From NCBI GenBank assembly GCA_963772825.1, contig CAVYYX010000018.1:1-64000 (forward strand): 64,000 nucleotides of DNA, in the 5' to 3' direction. The notes under the pieces are model-generated. The model was not told where the DNA came from. It searched no databases and saw only the letters and a program-made list of their open reading frames with translations. Position 1 is the stretch's first letter; the number at the start of each line of letters is the position of its first letter. Both the position numbers and the translations under genes were made by a program. Origin of the DNA: Desertimonas sp963772825 (lineage in GTDB: Bacteria; Actinomycetota; Acidimicrobiia; Acidimicrobiales; Ilumatobacteraceae). This document shows, one piece after another, positions 43,197-50,478 of the stretch.

Positions 43197-44049
43197 TGCG
43201 CGTCGGCGCCAAGCTGCCCAACTCGGGGTCGCTGCCCGTGGAGCTGGGGATCCCGCGGATGGCCGGCGAGCTGGAGGCCAGTGGCTTCGAATCGTTGTGG
43301 GTGAGCGACCACGTCGTCATGCCCGCGACGGTGAGCTCTCGGTATCCGTACGCCACGGACGGTGTGGCGACGTGGGCGACGGACGAGCCGTGGTTCGACG
43401 CGATCGTCGCCCTGGCGATGGCTGCCGCCGTCACGGAGCGCGCCGAGCTGGGCACGGCGGTGCTCGTGCTCCCCCAACGCCAGCCCGTCATCCTCGCCAA
43501 GCAGGTGGCCAGCCTCGACCGGCTCGCCGGCGGCCGTGTCGTCCTCGGCGTCGGCGCCGGCTGGCTGGCCGAGGAGTTCGCCGCCCTGGCCACCCCGTTC
43601 GACTCTCGGGGGAGCCGCACCGACGACTGGATCGACCTCATGCGGGCGTGCTGGACCGGCCGTCCGGAGCGCTTCGACAGCGATCACTACCACCTGCCGG
43701 CGGACGTCGTGTGCGAACCGACGCCGCCCCGGCCGGTCCCGATCCTCGTCGGTGGGACGACGGGGCCGGCGCTGCGCCGGGCACGCCGGCGCGGCGATGG
43801 TTGGCTCGGCATCCAGCCGGCCGACGCCATCGACGTCGACGCCATCGAGGCCGCCGGCACCCAGCTCGACGGTGTGGCGCGCCGGGTGCTGCGGATCGTC
43901 GGTTCGGCGAAGCTCGGGGCGACCGTCGCCACGGCGCTCCCCCGCCTGGCCGCCGCGGGATCACCGACGTCGTCGTCGACGTCGACTGGGACGGCGACAT
44001 CGCCGACCAAGCAGCACTCCTCCTCACCGCCGCGGCGACCTGCACCTGA
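43196..44049 (+). CDS. LLM-class flavin-dependent oxidoreductase (frameshift near 43960)
   Basis: This luciferase-like TIM-barrel protein of about 285 residues is the closest relative in the window of the gene at 5053. It shows GFESLWVSDHVVMPATVSSR, AELGTAVLVLPQRQPVILAK, LAGGRVVLGVGAGWLAEEFA, PILVGGTTGPALRRARRRGD and GW. Near 43956-43960 one G seems to be missing from GCGGGA; the other frame then gives GITDVVVDVDWDGDIADQAA and the stop at 44049. ATG 43196 overlaps the DUF885 stop (TGATG). Both paralogues sit at the end of a Dpp operon, suggesting a shared role linked to the imported compound. Confidence 0.85.
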
Positions 44050-44056
44050 TCCGCCT

Positions 44057-44130
44057 TCTGGGGAAGATCTGAGTCAGGGCCTGGAACAGATCTTCCCCAG
44101 ATCGCCGAGTGACACGAATCTTCCCCAGAT
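44057..44130. terminator. Perfect 15-bp inverted repeat plus a third direct copy, between convergent genes
   Basis: TCTGGGGAAGATCTG (44057-44071) is the exact reverse complement of CAGATCTTCCCCAGA (44087-44101), with a 15-base loop. A further direct copy ATCTTCCCCAGAT follows at 44118-44130. The position between two convergent LLM genes (stops 44049 and 44139) suits a bidirectional terminator, although no T tract follows the stem. Alternatively it is a protein-binding palindrome. Confidence 0.65.
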
Positions 44131-44138
44131 GGTGGGGG

Positions 44139-45221
44139 TCAGGCGATCAGTCGGTGGCGGACCTCGGCGAGCAGCTCGATCGACTGGCGCGTCGTGGCGT
44201 CGTCGACGAGCGGGTACTTCGATCGGAACATCACGTGGAGGTTGTCGCCGACGAGCTCGCCCACGCGCTCGAGCACGGGGACGATGTCGTCGGGCGTTCC
44301 GAGGAGGATCTCCGACTGCCGCTGGGCGACCTGCTCCGGTGTCAGCTGGTCCGGGTACCACGTGGCGTACTCGGCGGGGTCCAGGCCGTACCAGTCGCCG
44401 TACACGCGGCGGGTCAGCAGATAGGCGTCGGCCAAGGCCGCCCACGCCGCATCGCGGCCGTCGGGATGGAGGAACCCGCCGACGTTGAGCGAGAACGGCG
44501 GGTCGTCCGCCGGCTTTCCGTGGCGGGCGAGCGCGTCGCGATAGCGAGTCACCGCCGACTCGACGCGATCGAGGAGCCCGCGGTTCTGACCGGTCCCCTG
44601 CTCGTAGGACTCCGAGTCGGTGCCCGCGTCCATGCAGTACCGATCGCACAATGCGGCGGCCCGCTCGATGGCGTTGGGGTGATGGCCTCCGAGCATGATC
44701 GGCGGCCCGCCCGGCAGAAACGGCAGGGGGCTGACCACGAGGCCGTGACGCCGGTAGAAGCGGCCGTCGAACTCCACGGCCCGGCCGGTCCACGCCTGGC
44801 GACAGATCTCGATCAGCTCCTCGGTGCGGCCGACGCGCTGGCGGCGATGACCGCCGAAGCCTTCGAACTCGATGTCCCGGTAGCCCAGCCCGAGCCCGAC
44901 CACGCAGCGACCGCCGGACAGCACGTCGAGGAACGCCCCGTCCTCGGCCATCCTGATCGGATCGTGCAACGGGGCCAGGGCGAGGCCCAGTCCGATCGTG
45001 ATGCGGGTGGTCGCCTGGACCATCGCCGCGGCGTAGGGGGCGATGGATCCGACGAACCCGGCCTCGTGGAAGTGGTGCTCGCTCACCCACACGCTGTCGA
45101 GCCCGACCTGCTCGGCGAAAACGACCTGCTCGATCGATTCGCGCAGCGTCGCGCCGTGGTCGAGTCCCGTCCCGGCGTGCCACTCACCCGAGAAGATCCC
45201 CAGTCCCACCTGCACCACCAC
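44139..45221 (-). CDS. LLM-class flavin-dependent oxidoreductase (LuxA-like)
   Basis: This 360-residue bacterial-luciferase-like protein has VGLDSVWVSEHHFHEAGFVG, ITIGLGLALAPLHDPIRMAE, LSGGRCVVGLGLGYRDIEFE, PIMLGGHHPNAIERAAALCD, and a late LLGTPDDIVPVLERVGELVG. The EHHF and GLGYRDIEF blocks group it with the gene at 46889 rather than with those at 5053 and 43196. The start at 45221 is about 60 bases from the divergent M24 peptidase, with an 18-bp operator between them. Substrate unknown. Confidence 0.88.
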   Translation of the reverse strand: MVVQVGLGIFSGEWHAGTGLDHGATLRESIEQVVFAEQVGLDSVWVSEHHFHEAGFVGSIAPYAAAMVQATTRITIGLGLALAPLHDPIRMAEDGAFLDVLSGGRCVVGLGLGYRDIEFEGFGGHRRQRVGRTEELIEICRQAWTGRAVEFDGRFYRRHGLVVSPLPFLPGGPPIMLGGHHPNAIERAAALCDRYCMDAGTDSESYEQGTGQNRGLLDRVESAVTRYRDALARHGKPADDPPFSLNVGGFLHPDGRDAAWAALADAYLLTRRVYGDWYGLDPAEYATWYPDQLTPEQVAQRQSEILLGTPDDIVPVLERVGELVGDNLHVMFRSKYPLVDDATTRQSIELLAEVRHRLIA

Positions 45222-45248
45222 AGCGAATCTAGCCGCCCGCCGGCTTGC

Positions 45249-45266
45249 CGAACGAGCGATCGTTCG
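45249..45266. promoter_or_regulatory. 18-bp operator-like inverted repeat (most symmetrical member)
   Basis: CGAACGAGCGATCGTTCG has perfect seven-base arms (CGAACGA/TCGTTCG) around a four-base spacer. It lies 13 bases before the M24 peptidase gene and about 28 bases before the divergent LLM gene. The arms define the full symmetry of the operator family, typical of a dimeric TetR-type repressor site. Confidence 0.7.
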
Positions 45267-45279
45267 TTACGTTCAAGCC

Positions 45280-46494
45280 ATGACCGTGTTCGAACCGACC
45301 GTCTACGCCGAGCGCCGCGCGACCCTCGACGAGCGCATGCGCCAGCAGGACGTCGACGTGTTGTTCTGCCCCCCTTCCGGGGATCTCGAGTACCTCACCG
45401 GAGCGCGGCGCCGCTTCCCGACGTTCGGCAACATCTCCTACACCCACGGTTGGGTGTGCGGCGCCTTCTTCCGGCCGGGCCACGACCCCGTGTTCGTGCT
45501 TCCCCGGATGGTCGCCGAGTTCGACATGCCCACCGGTGTTCCCGGCGAGTTCGTCGTCGTCAACGAGACCGATGACGGGTCGACGATGTTCGCCGATCTC
45601 GTCGGCGGCTTCGGCCCGCTCGGCACGATCGCCGTGGAGCCGCGCACCTGGGCGGAGACGGTCCTCGCCCTCGGACGCGCGAGTGGCGCCAAGATCGTCA
45701 GTGGCGTCACGTTGACGAACCCGATGCGACGGATCAAGTCGCCGGCGGAGATCGAGCGGATGACGGCCGCCTGCCGCATCGCCGACTCGGCGATGGGAGT
45801 CGTCACGGCCGACATCGCCGACGGCGCCGTCGAGCGCGAGCTCGTCGAGGAGCTCGACAGCCTGCTCCACCGCGACGGATCGCGCGGCGTCTCCTTCGAC
45901 ACCGCCGTGTGGGCGATGGGCCCGTCGACCGCTCGAGACGCATCCGATCGGGAGACCAGCGCTCGAATGCAGCGCGGCAACGGCGTGTCCTTCGACTTCG
46001 GGGCGGTGATCGACGGGTATTGCTCGGACTTCGGGCGGACGGTGGCGATCGGCGAGACCAACGAGGAGTACGCGGCGGTCTACAACGCCGTGATCTCCGC
46101 CCAGGCGGCTGGTCTTTCCGCCGTCAAGCCGGGTGCGCTGGCGTGCGAGGTCGACGCGGCGTGCCGCCAGGTGATCGTCGACGCCGGCTACGGCGACTGG
46201 TTCCGTCACCGCACCGGGCACTGCATCGGCCTCGACGTCCACGAGTATCCGTTCATCAGCGAGGAGGACCAAACGCCGCTCGAGGCGGGGATGACGTTCA
46301 CGATCGAGCCGTCGATCTTCTGGCCGGGCCGGGTCGGCGTCCGCATCGAGGACATCGTCCTCGTCACCGAGGATGGCGGGGTCAAGCTCAACGAGTACTC
46401 GGAGGAGCTCGTCGCCGTCGACGGGTCGCCGTCGCTCGGCCGCGGCGAGACGCCCGCGTCGTCGAGCGGCTCGTGGTGCAACCATGGTGAGTGA
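45280..46494 (+). CDS. M24 family metallopeptidase (Xaa-Pro peptidase-like)
   Basis: This 404-residue pita-bread-fold protein has the creatinase/prolidase N-terminal domain (TLDERMRQQDVDVLFCPPSG, DLEYLTGARRRFPTFGN) and a metal-binding catalytic domain. Expected ligands are visible: the two aspartates in GAVIDGYCSDFGRTV, the histidine in RTGHCIGLDVHEYP, the glutamate in TFTIEPSIFW and the last glutamate in VRIEDIVLV. Such enzymes cleave Xaa-Pro dipeptides, or act as creatinase/DMSP-lyase relatives. ATG 45280 follows an operator-like site and may be leaderless. It is a further peptide-processing gene next to the importers. Confidence 0.9.
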   Translation: MTVFEPTVYAERRATLDERMRQQDVDVLFCPPSGDLEYLTGARRRFPTFGNISYTHGWVCGAFFRPGHDPVFVLPRMVAEFDMPTGVPGEFVVVNETDDGSTMFADLVGGFGPLGTIAVEPRTWAETVLALGRASGAKIVSGVTLTNPMRRIKSPAEIERMTAACRIADSAMGVVTADIADGAVERELVEELDSLLHRDGSRGVSFDTAVWAMGPSTARDASDRETSARMQRGNGVSFDFGAVIDGYCSDFGRTVAIGETNEEYAAVYNAVISAQAAGLSAVKPGALACEVDAACRQVIVDAGYGDWFRHRTGHCIGLDVHEYPFISEEDQTPLEAGMTFTIEPSIFWPGRVGVRIEDIVLVTEDGGVKLNEYSEELVAVDGSPSLGRGETPASSSGSWCNHGE

Positions 46495-46885
46495 CGGCCT
46501 CCGTGCGCTCGCAACCGGTGGCCATTTCGCCACCCTGACGACGCTGCGTCCCGACGGCTCGCCGGCGGTCCAGGTGATGTGGATCGATTGCGACGACGAG
46601 TTCGTCCTCATCAACACCGAGGTGCACCGCCAGAAGTTCAAGAACGTTGAACGCCAACCGCAGGTCGCCGTGTGCATCTGGGACAAGGACGATCCCTACC
46701 ACTACATCGAGGTGCGCGGCGAGGTCATCGAGTTCATCCGCGGCGAGGAAGCCCGGGAGCACATCGACAAGCTCGCGCTGCGCTACTTCGGAAGACGCTA
46801 CGACGGCGACACGATCCAGAGTGAGCGGATCATCCTGCGCATTCGGCCGGACTGGGTGGAGGAGCACGGCGGCCAAGGGCGCTAG
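46484..46885 (+). CDS. PPOX-class (pyridoxamine 5'-phosphate oxidase-like) flavoprotein, probably F420-dependent
   Basis: This 133-residue split-barrel flavoprotein of the PNPOx-like/F420 oxidoreductase group has GGHFATLTTLRPDGSPAVQV, VMWIDCDDEFVLINTEVHRQ, KFKNVERQPQVAVCIWDKDD and YHYIEVRGEVIEFIRGEEAR. The length and motifs fit the TIGR03618-type PPOX F420-dependent family. The ATG (46484) overlaps the M24 gene end by 11 bases; GTG 46487 is possible. Its link with LLM genes supports F420 use in this organism. Specific substrate unknown. Confidence 0.85.
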   Translation: MVSDGLRALATGGHFATLTTLRPDGSPAVQVMWIDCDDEFVLINTEVHRQKFKNVERQPQVAVCIWDKDDPYHYIEVRGEVIEFIRGEEAREHIDKLALRYFGRRYDGDTIQSERIILRIRPDWVEEHGGQGR

Positions 46886-46888
46886 ACA

Positions 46889-47878
46889 ATGCGCTTCGGG
46901 GTCGGATTGTGGTGCCTGCAGTCGACGTGGTCGACGCCGCGCGGACACGTTCGCGCGTCTCGGGAGTTCCTCGACGACGCCCGCCTCGCCGACGAGCTCG
47001 GCTACCACTCGCTGTGGCTGTCCGAGCACCACTTCTACTACGACGGCTACTGCCCTGCGCTGCTGACCGCGGCGGCCGCCGGGCTGTCGGTCACCACGCG
47101 GCTGCGGCTCGGCACGGGCATGCTGCTGGCGCCGTACCAGCGACCAAACCGCGTCGCCGCCGCGGCGCGGGAGATCGGGACGCGCTTCGGTGGCCGCCTC
47201 GATCTCGGCGTCGGCATGGGCTACCGCGACGTCGAGTTCGACGGCAAGGGGATCCCGCGGCGTGAACGCGTCCGTCGTTTGACGGACCTCGTCGATGAGC
47301 TCGAGGGCGGCGCCACAGACGATGCCTACACCGTGTGGATCGGTGCCCAGGCCGAGCGCGGCGTCGCCCGCGCCGGCCGGCTGGGCCACGGCATCTTGCT
47401 CTCCGGGGCGTTGCCATTGCCGCTGGTTCGGGCCCTCACCACGGCCCACGAGACAGCCTGGATCGACGGTGGTCGTCGGGGCGGTCGCAAACCGCGTGCC
47501 GCGGCCCTCCGCAACCTGTGGATCACCACTGACGACGCCGAGCGCGCCGCCGTGCTCGATTGGCAGCGGGCGAGCTACGTGCTCTACCAGGGCCTCGGGT
47601 GGGCCGTCGCCGAGTCCGACGCCGGGTCTGCGATGAACTTCGCCAGCGACGCGGCAGCCGCCATCGAGACTGCGGTGGCAACGACGATCATCGGCTCCGC
47701 CGCCGAGGTGATCGACGGGCTCCACGAAGTTGCCGAGGCGGGGGTCGACGACGTCGTCTTGCGAATCGCCGTCGAAGGCGCGCCCCAGGAAGCGATCCAC
47801 AAGGTGATGCGTGACTTCGCCGATGGCGTGTTCCCGATGCTCGCCGACGATGGAGCTGCGTCGTGCGTGTCGGCGTGA
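46889..47878 (+). CDS. LLM-class flavin-dependent oxidoreductase (LuxA-like)
   Basis: This 329-residue luciferase-like protein shows ELGYHSLWLSEHHFYYDGYC, RLRLGTGMLLAPYQRPNRVA, RLDLGVGMGYRDVEFDGKGI, YTVWIGAQAERGVARAGRLG and a late IIGSAAEVIDGLHEVAEAGV. It resembles the gene at 44139 in the EHHF and GYRDVEF blocks. It starts 3 bases after the PPOX stop and overlaps the next LLM-like gene by 16 bases, so the four genes 45280-48627 probably form one operon. Confidence 0.87.
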   Translation: MRFGVGLWCLQSTWSTPRGHVRASREFLDDARLADELGYHSLWLSEHHFYYDGYCPALLTAAAAGLSVTTRLRLGTGMLLAPYQRPNRVAAAAREIGTRFGGRLDLGVGMGYRDVEFDGKGIPRRERVRRLTDLVDELEGGATDDAYTVWIGAQAERGVARAGRLGHGILLSGALPLPLVRALTTAHETAWIDGGRRGGRKPRAAALRNLWITTDDAERAAVLDWQRASYVLYQGLGWAVAESDAGSAMNFASDAAAAIETAVATTIIGSAAEVIDGLHEVAEAGVDDVVLRIAVEGAPQEAIHKVMRDFADGVFPMLADDGAASCVSA

Positions 47879-48627
47879 CCCTTCCGTCGGGCGGCGAGAT
47901 CGACATCGCGGTCGCCGCGGAGTCGGTAGGTCTCCCATTCGTGCACGTCGCTGCCGCGACCGGTACGGAATCGGTGATCGCCGCGACGGTGGTCGCGGCC
48001 ACGAGCAGGGTGCGGGTGATCGTCGGCGTCAACGTCGGCGACGAGCACCCGGTGACGATCGCCGAGGAGATCGCCGTGCTCGACAACCTGAGCAACGGGC
48101 GGATCGGTGTGATCGCCGAGCTGGGCGCGCTCGACCCCGAGGCGGCCGCTGAGGACGTCACCGTGATGCGAGCGTCGTGGGCCGGCCGTCCGATCCGCCA
48201 CCACGGCCGGCGGTGGCAGGTACCGGCAGGACTCGAAGGGCACGTCGCACCCGCCGCCGTGATGGTCACGCCGCCACCGGCCCAGCTGGAGATGCCGCTG
48301 TGGGTCGCCGGCGACGCCGCCGGCGCAGTCGCCACGTCGCTGTGCCTGCCCGTCGTGGCGAACACCCCCGGGGCGGTCGACGCCTCCGCGCCGGTGGCCG
48401 CTGGGCGAGCGACGCTGACCGGTGAGATCGACGCCGACCGGCAGCTGGTCGGCGTCTGGGCCACGGCCGGCACCACGCACCTGCTGTGCGCCCTGGACGG
48501 CACGGCGACCGTCGAGGCGATGGCTCGCTGGCTCGTGCCGGAAGTGGCGATGGTCGAGTTTCCTCGTGTCGTGACCGAGACGCCGCTGCCGGCGCCGTGG
48601 CCACCGTCAGGCGACAGCGCCTCCTGA
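47863..48627 (+). CDS. Short LLM-class flavin oxidoreductase-like protein
   Basis: This 254-residue protein is shorter than the usual 300-360 residues. It starts at GTG 47863 (MRVGVTLPSGGEIDIAVAAE) and keeps the TIM-barrel pattern IAATVVAATSRVRVIVGVNV, AVLDNLSNGRIGVIAELGAL and LWVAGDAAGAVATSLCLPVV. Several family blocks are weak or missing, and the C-terminus is unusual. It may be a divergent partner subunit of the upstream LLM protein, as in heterodimeric luciferase, or a decayed paralogue. Its stop meets that of the convergent MFS gene. Confidence 0.7.
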   Translation: MRVGVTLPSGGEIDIAVAAESVGLPFVHVAAATGTESVIAATVVAATSRVRVIVGVNVGDEHPVTIAEEIAVLDNLSNGRIGVIAELGALDPEAAAEDVTVMRASWAGRPIRHHGRRWQVPAGLEGHVAPAAVMVTPPPAQLEMPLWVAGDAAGAVATSLCLPVVANTPGAVDASAPVAAGRATLTGEIDADRQLVGVWATAGTTHLLCALDGTATVEAMARWLVPEVAMVEFPRVVTETPLPAPWPPSGDSAS

Positions 48628-49935
48628 TCAGTCGAGCGCCGCGGCCAACGCCGGCTCCACCGTGACTCGCCCGCCACGGTCGCGGATCACGAACGACATC
48701 CCGGCGGCGATGACGCAGAGGCCGCCTGCGACGAACCAGGCAACGTCATAGGAGCCGAGCTGATCGCGAGTGATCCCGGCGAGCAAGGCGACGAAGCCGG
48801 CGCCGATCTGGTGCGAGGCGAGCACCCAGCCGAACACGATCGGCCCGTCGGCGCCGAAGTGCTGACGGCACAGGGCGACGGTGGGAGGCACCGTGGCCAC
48901 CCAATCGAGGCCGTAGAAGATGATGAAGAAGAGCATCGGGGGCTCGATCCGATCGGCGAAGAGCATCGGCAGCATCACGAGCGACACGCCGCGCAGGCCG
49001 TAGTAGGCGGTCAGCAGCAAGCGGGAGTCGAAGCGGTCCGTGAGCCAGCCGGACAGGATCGTGCCGGCGATGTCGAAGATGCCGACGAGGGCGAGCAGGC
49101 TCGCCGCCGTCGTCTTGGCCATCCCATGGTCGTGGGCAGCGGGGATGAAGTGAGTGCCGATCAACCCATTCGTCGATGCGCCACAGATGGCGAACGTCCC
49201 GGCCAGCAGCCAGAACGTCGGCGTCCGCGCCGCCGTGCTGAGCGCCCCGACGGCGCGCCCGGCGGCGTTGCTCTGCGCGGTCGGGCTCGGCGGCGTCGGG
49301 GCGGCGTCGGCGGCCGACGCCCCGTACGCCGTCGTGCCGGCCTCCTCGGGGGAGTCGCGCAGGAACAGCAGCACGAGCGGGACGACGGCCAACGCCGCGA
49401 TCGAGACGGTGATCGACACCGCCTGCCACGAGCGGTTGTCGGCGAGCCAGGCGAGCAGCGGCAGGAACACCAACTGACCGGCGGCGGACCCGGCAGTGAG
49501 CACGCCGGTGACGAGCCCGCGTCGGGCGACGAACCAGCGAGTCGACACGGTGGCCACGAAGGCCAGGGCCATCGAACCCGTGCCGAGTCCGACGAGCAGC
49601 CCCCAGCACAGGATCAGCTGCCAGCTCGCCGTCATCCACACCGTCAGCCCACTGCCGATGGACACGAGCGTGAGGGCGCTGGCGACGACGAGGCGCATCC
49701 CGAAGCGCTCCATCAGCGCCGCGGCGAAGGGTGCCGTGAGGCCGTAGAAGATGAGGTTGACCATCACGGCTGCCGAGATCGTCGCTCGCGACCAGCCGAA
49801 CTCGCCGTGCAGCGGATCGATGAGGATGCTCGGCGCAGCGCGGAACGAGCCGGCTCCGACGAGGGCCACGAACGACACTGCGGCGACGATCCACGCCCGG
49901 TGGATCGGCCAGCGGTGGCGTGTCGAACCGATCAC
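48628..49935 (-). CDS. Major facilitator superfamily transporter
   Basis: This roughly 435-residue 12-helix transporter starts at GTG 49935 (MIGSTRHRWPIHRAWIVAAV), overlapping the HxlR stop (GTGA). It shows FGWSRATISAAVMVNLIFYG, the conserved loop FAAALMERFGMRLVVASAL, VSTRWFVARRGLVTGVLTAG, and in the second half GIFDIAGTILSGWLTDRFDS. The pattern resembles monocarboxylate/oxalate-formate antiporter-type MFS proteins. A central loop (AASAADAAPTPPSPTAQSNA) separates the two six-helix halves. It is probably regulated by the HxlR protein with which it is translated. Confidence 0.88.
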   Translation of the reverse strand: MIGSTRHRWPIHRAWIVAAVSFVALVGAGSFRAAPSILIDPLHGEFGWSRATISAAVMVNLIFYGLTAPFAAALMERFGMRLVVASALTLVSIGSGLTVWMTASWQLILCWGLLVGLGTGSMALAFVATVSTRWFVARRGLVTGVLTAGSAAGQLVFLPLLAWLADNRSWQAVSITVSIAALAVVPLVLLFLRDSPEEAGTTAYGASAADAAPTPPSPTAQSNAAGRAVGALSTAARTPTFWLLAGTFAICGASTNGLIGTHFIPAAHDHGMAKTTAASLLALVGIFDIAGTILSGWLTDRFDSRLLLTAYYGLRGVSLVMLPMLFADRIEPPMLFFIIFYGLDWVATVPPTVALCRQHFGADGPIVFGWVLASHQIGAGFVALLAGITRDQLGSYDVAWFVAGGLCVIAAGMSFVIRDRGGRVTVEPALAAALD

Positions 49936-50420
49936 GTCACGACCGCGGGGAGACGGGCCCGCGCCTGCGGCGACGCCCCCGGACCAGCGGCGAAGACGTG
50001 GCGCGGCCAGGCGAGGCGCGCGCCGGTTCGTGCGTCGACCACGACCGGCTCGACCTCGGCGCCCGTCTCGGCGTCGACCACGACGATGCTGCGGCACTGT
50101 GGTTCGACCGCGTCGTTCCACCAGCCGGCGAGCGCCAACACGACCGCCGAGAACTGCTCGCCGCGCCTCGTCAAGACGTACTCGTAGCGCTCCGGGTGGT
50201 CGTGATATCGGCGACGCTCGAGCAGTCCTTCAGCGACGAGCTTGCGCAGCCGCCGCGTGAGCATGCTCGGGCCGATGCGGAGGTGCCGTCGGAAGTCGTC
50301 GAAGCGGGTGATCCCGGTGATCGCGTCTCGCAGGATGAGGATCGACCACCACTCGCCGATCTGCTCGATGCTGCGTGAGACCGGGCACTCCGCTCGATCG
50401 AGGCTCTTTCGCGCAGTCAC
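49932..50420 (-). CDS. HxlR family transcriptional regulator
   Basis: This roughly 162-residue winged-helix regulator has the HxlR pattern: MTARKSLDRAECPVSRSIEQ (family cysteine), IGEWWSILILRDAITGITRF, FRRHLRIGPSMLTRRLRKLV and LLERRRYHDHPERYEYVLTR. Start GTG 50420 agrees with the usual length before the cysteine; ATG 50447 is an alternative. After the domain (about residue 105) a less typical C-terminal extension follows, which mentions no known domain. A 23-bp palindrome spans the start, pointing to autoregulation, and the MFS gene is coupled downstream. Confidence 0.87.
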   Translation of the reverse strand: MTARKSLDRAECPVSRSIEQIGEWWSILILRDAITGITRFDDFRRHLRIGPSMLTRRLRKLVAEGLLERRRYHDHPERYEYVLTRRGEQFSAVVLALAGWWNDAVEPQCRSIVVVDAETGAEVEPVVVDARTGARLAWPRHVFAAGPGASPQARARLPAVVT

Positions 50421-50438
50421 TACTCTGACAGTAGTGAC
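50416..50438. promoter_or_regulatory. 23-bp palindromic operator at the HxlR gene start
   Basis: GTCACTACT (50416-50424) and AGTAGTGAC (50430-50438) form a perfect nine-base inverted repeat with spacer CTGAC. It overlaps the GTG start of the HxlR gene. ACTAC/GTAGT arms are usual for HxlR/YodB-type regulators, so autoregulation is likely. Confidence 0.65.
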
Positions 50439-50478
50439 CTCGTGCATTCCCACCGCAGTGGGTTGGCACGGGCGACGA

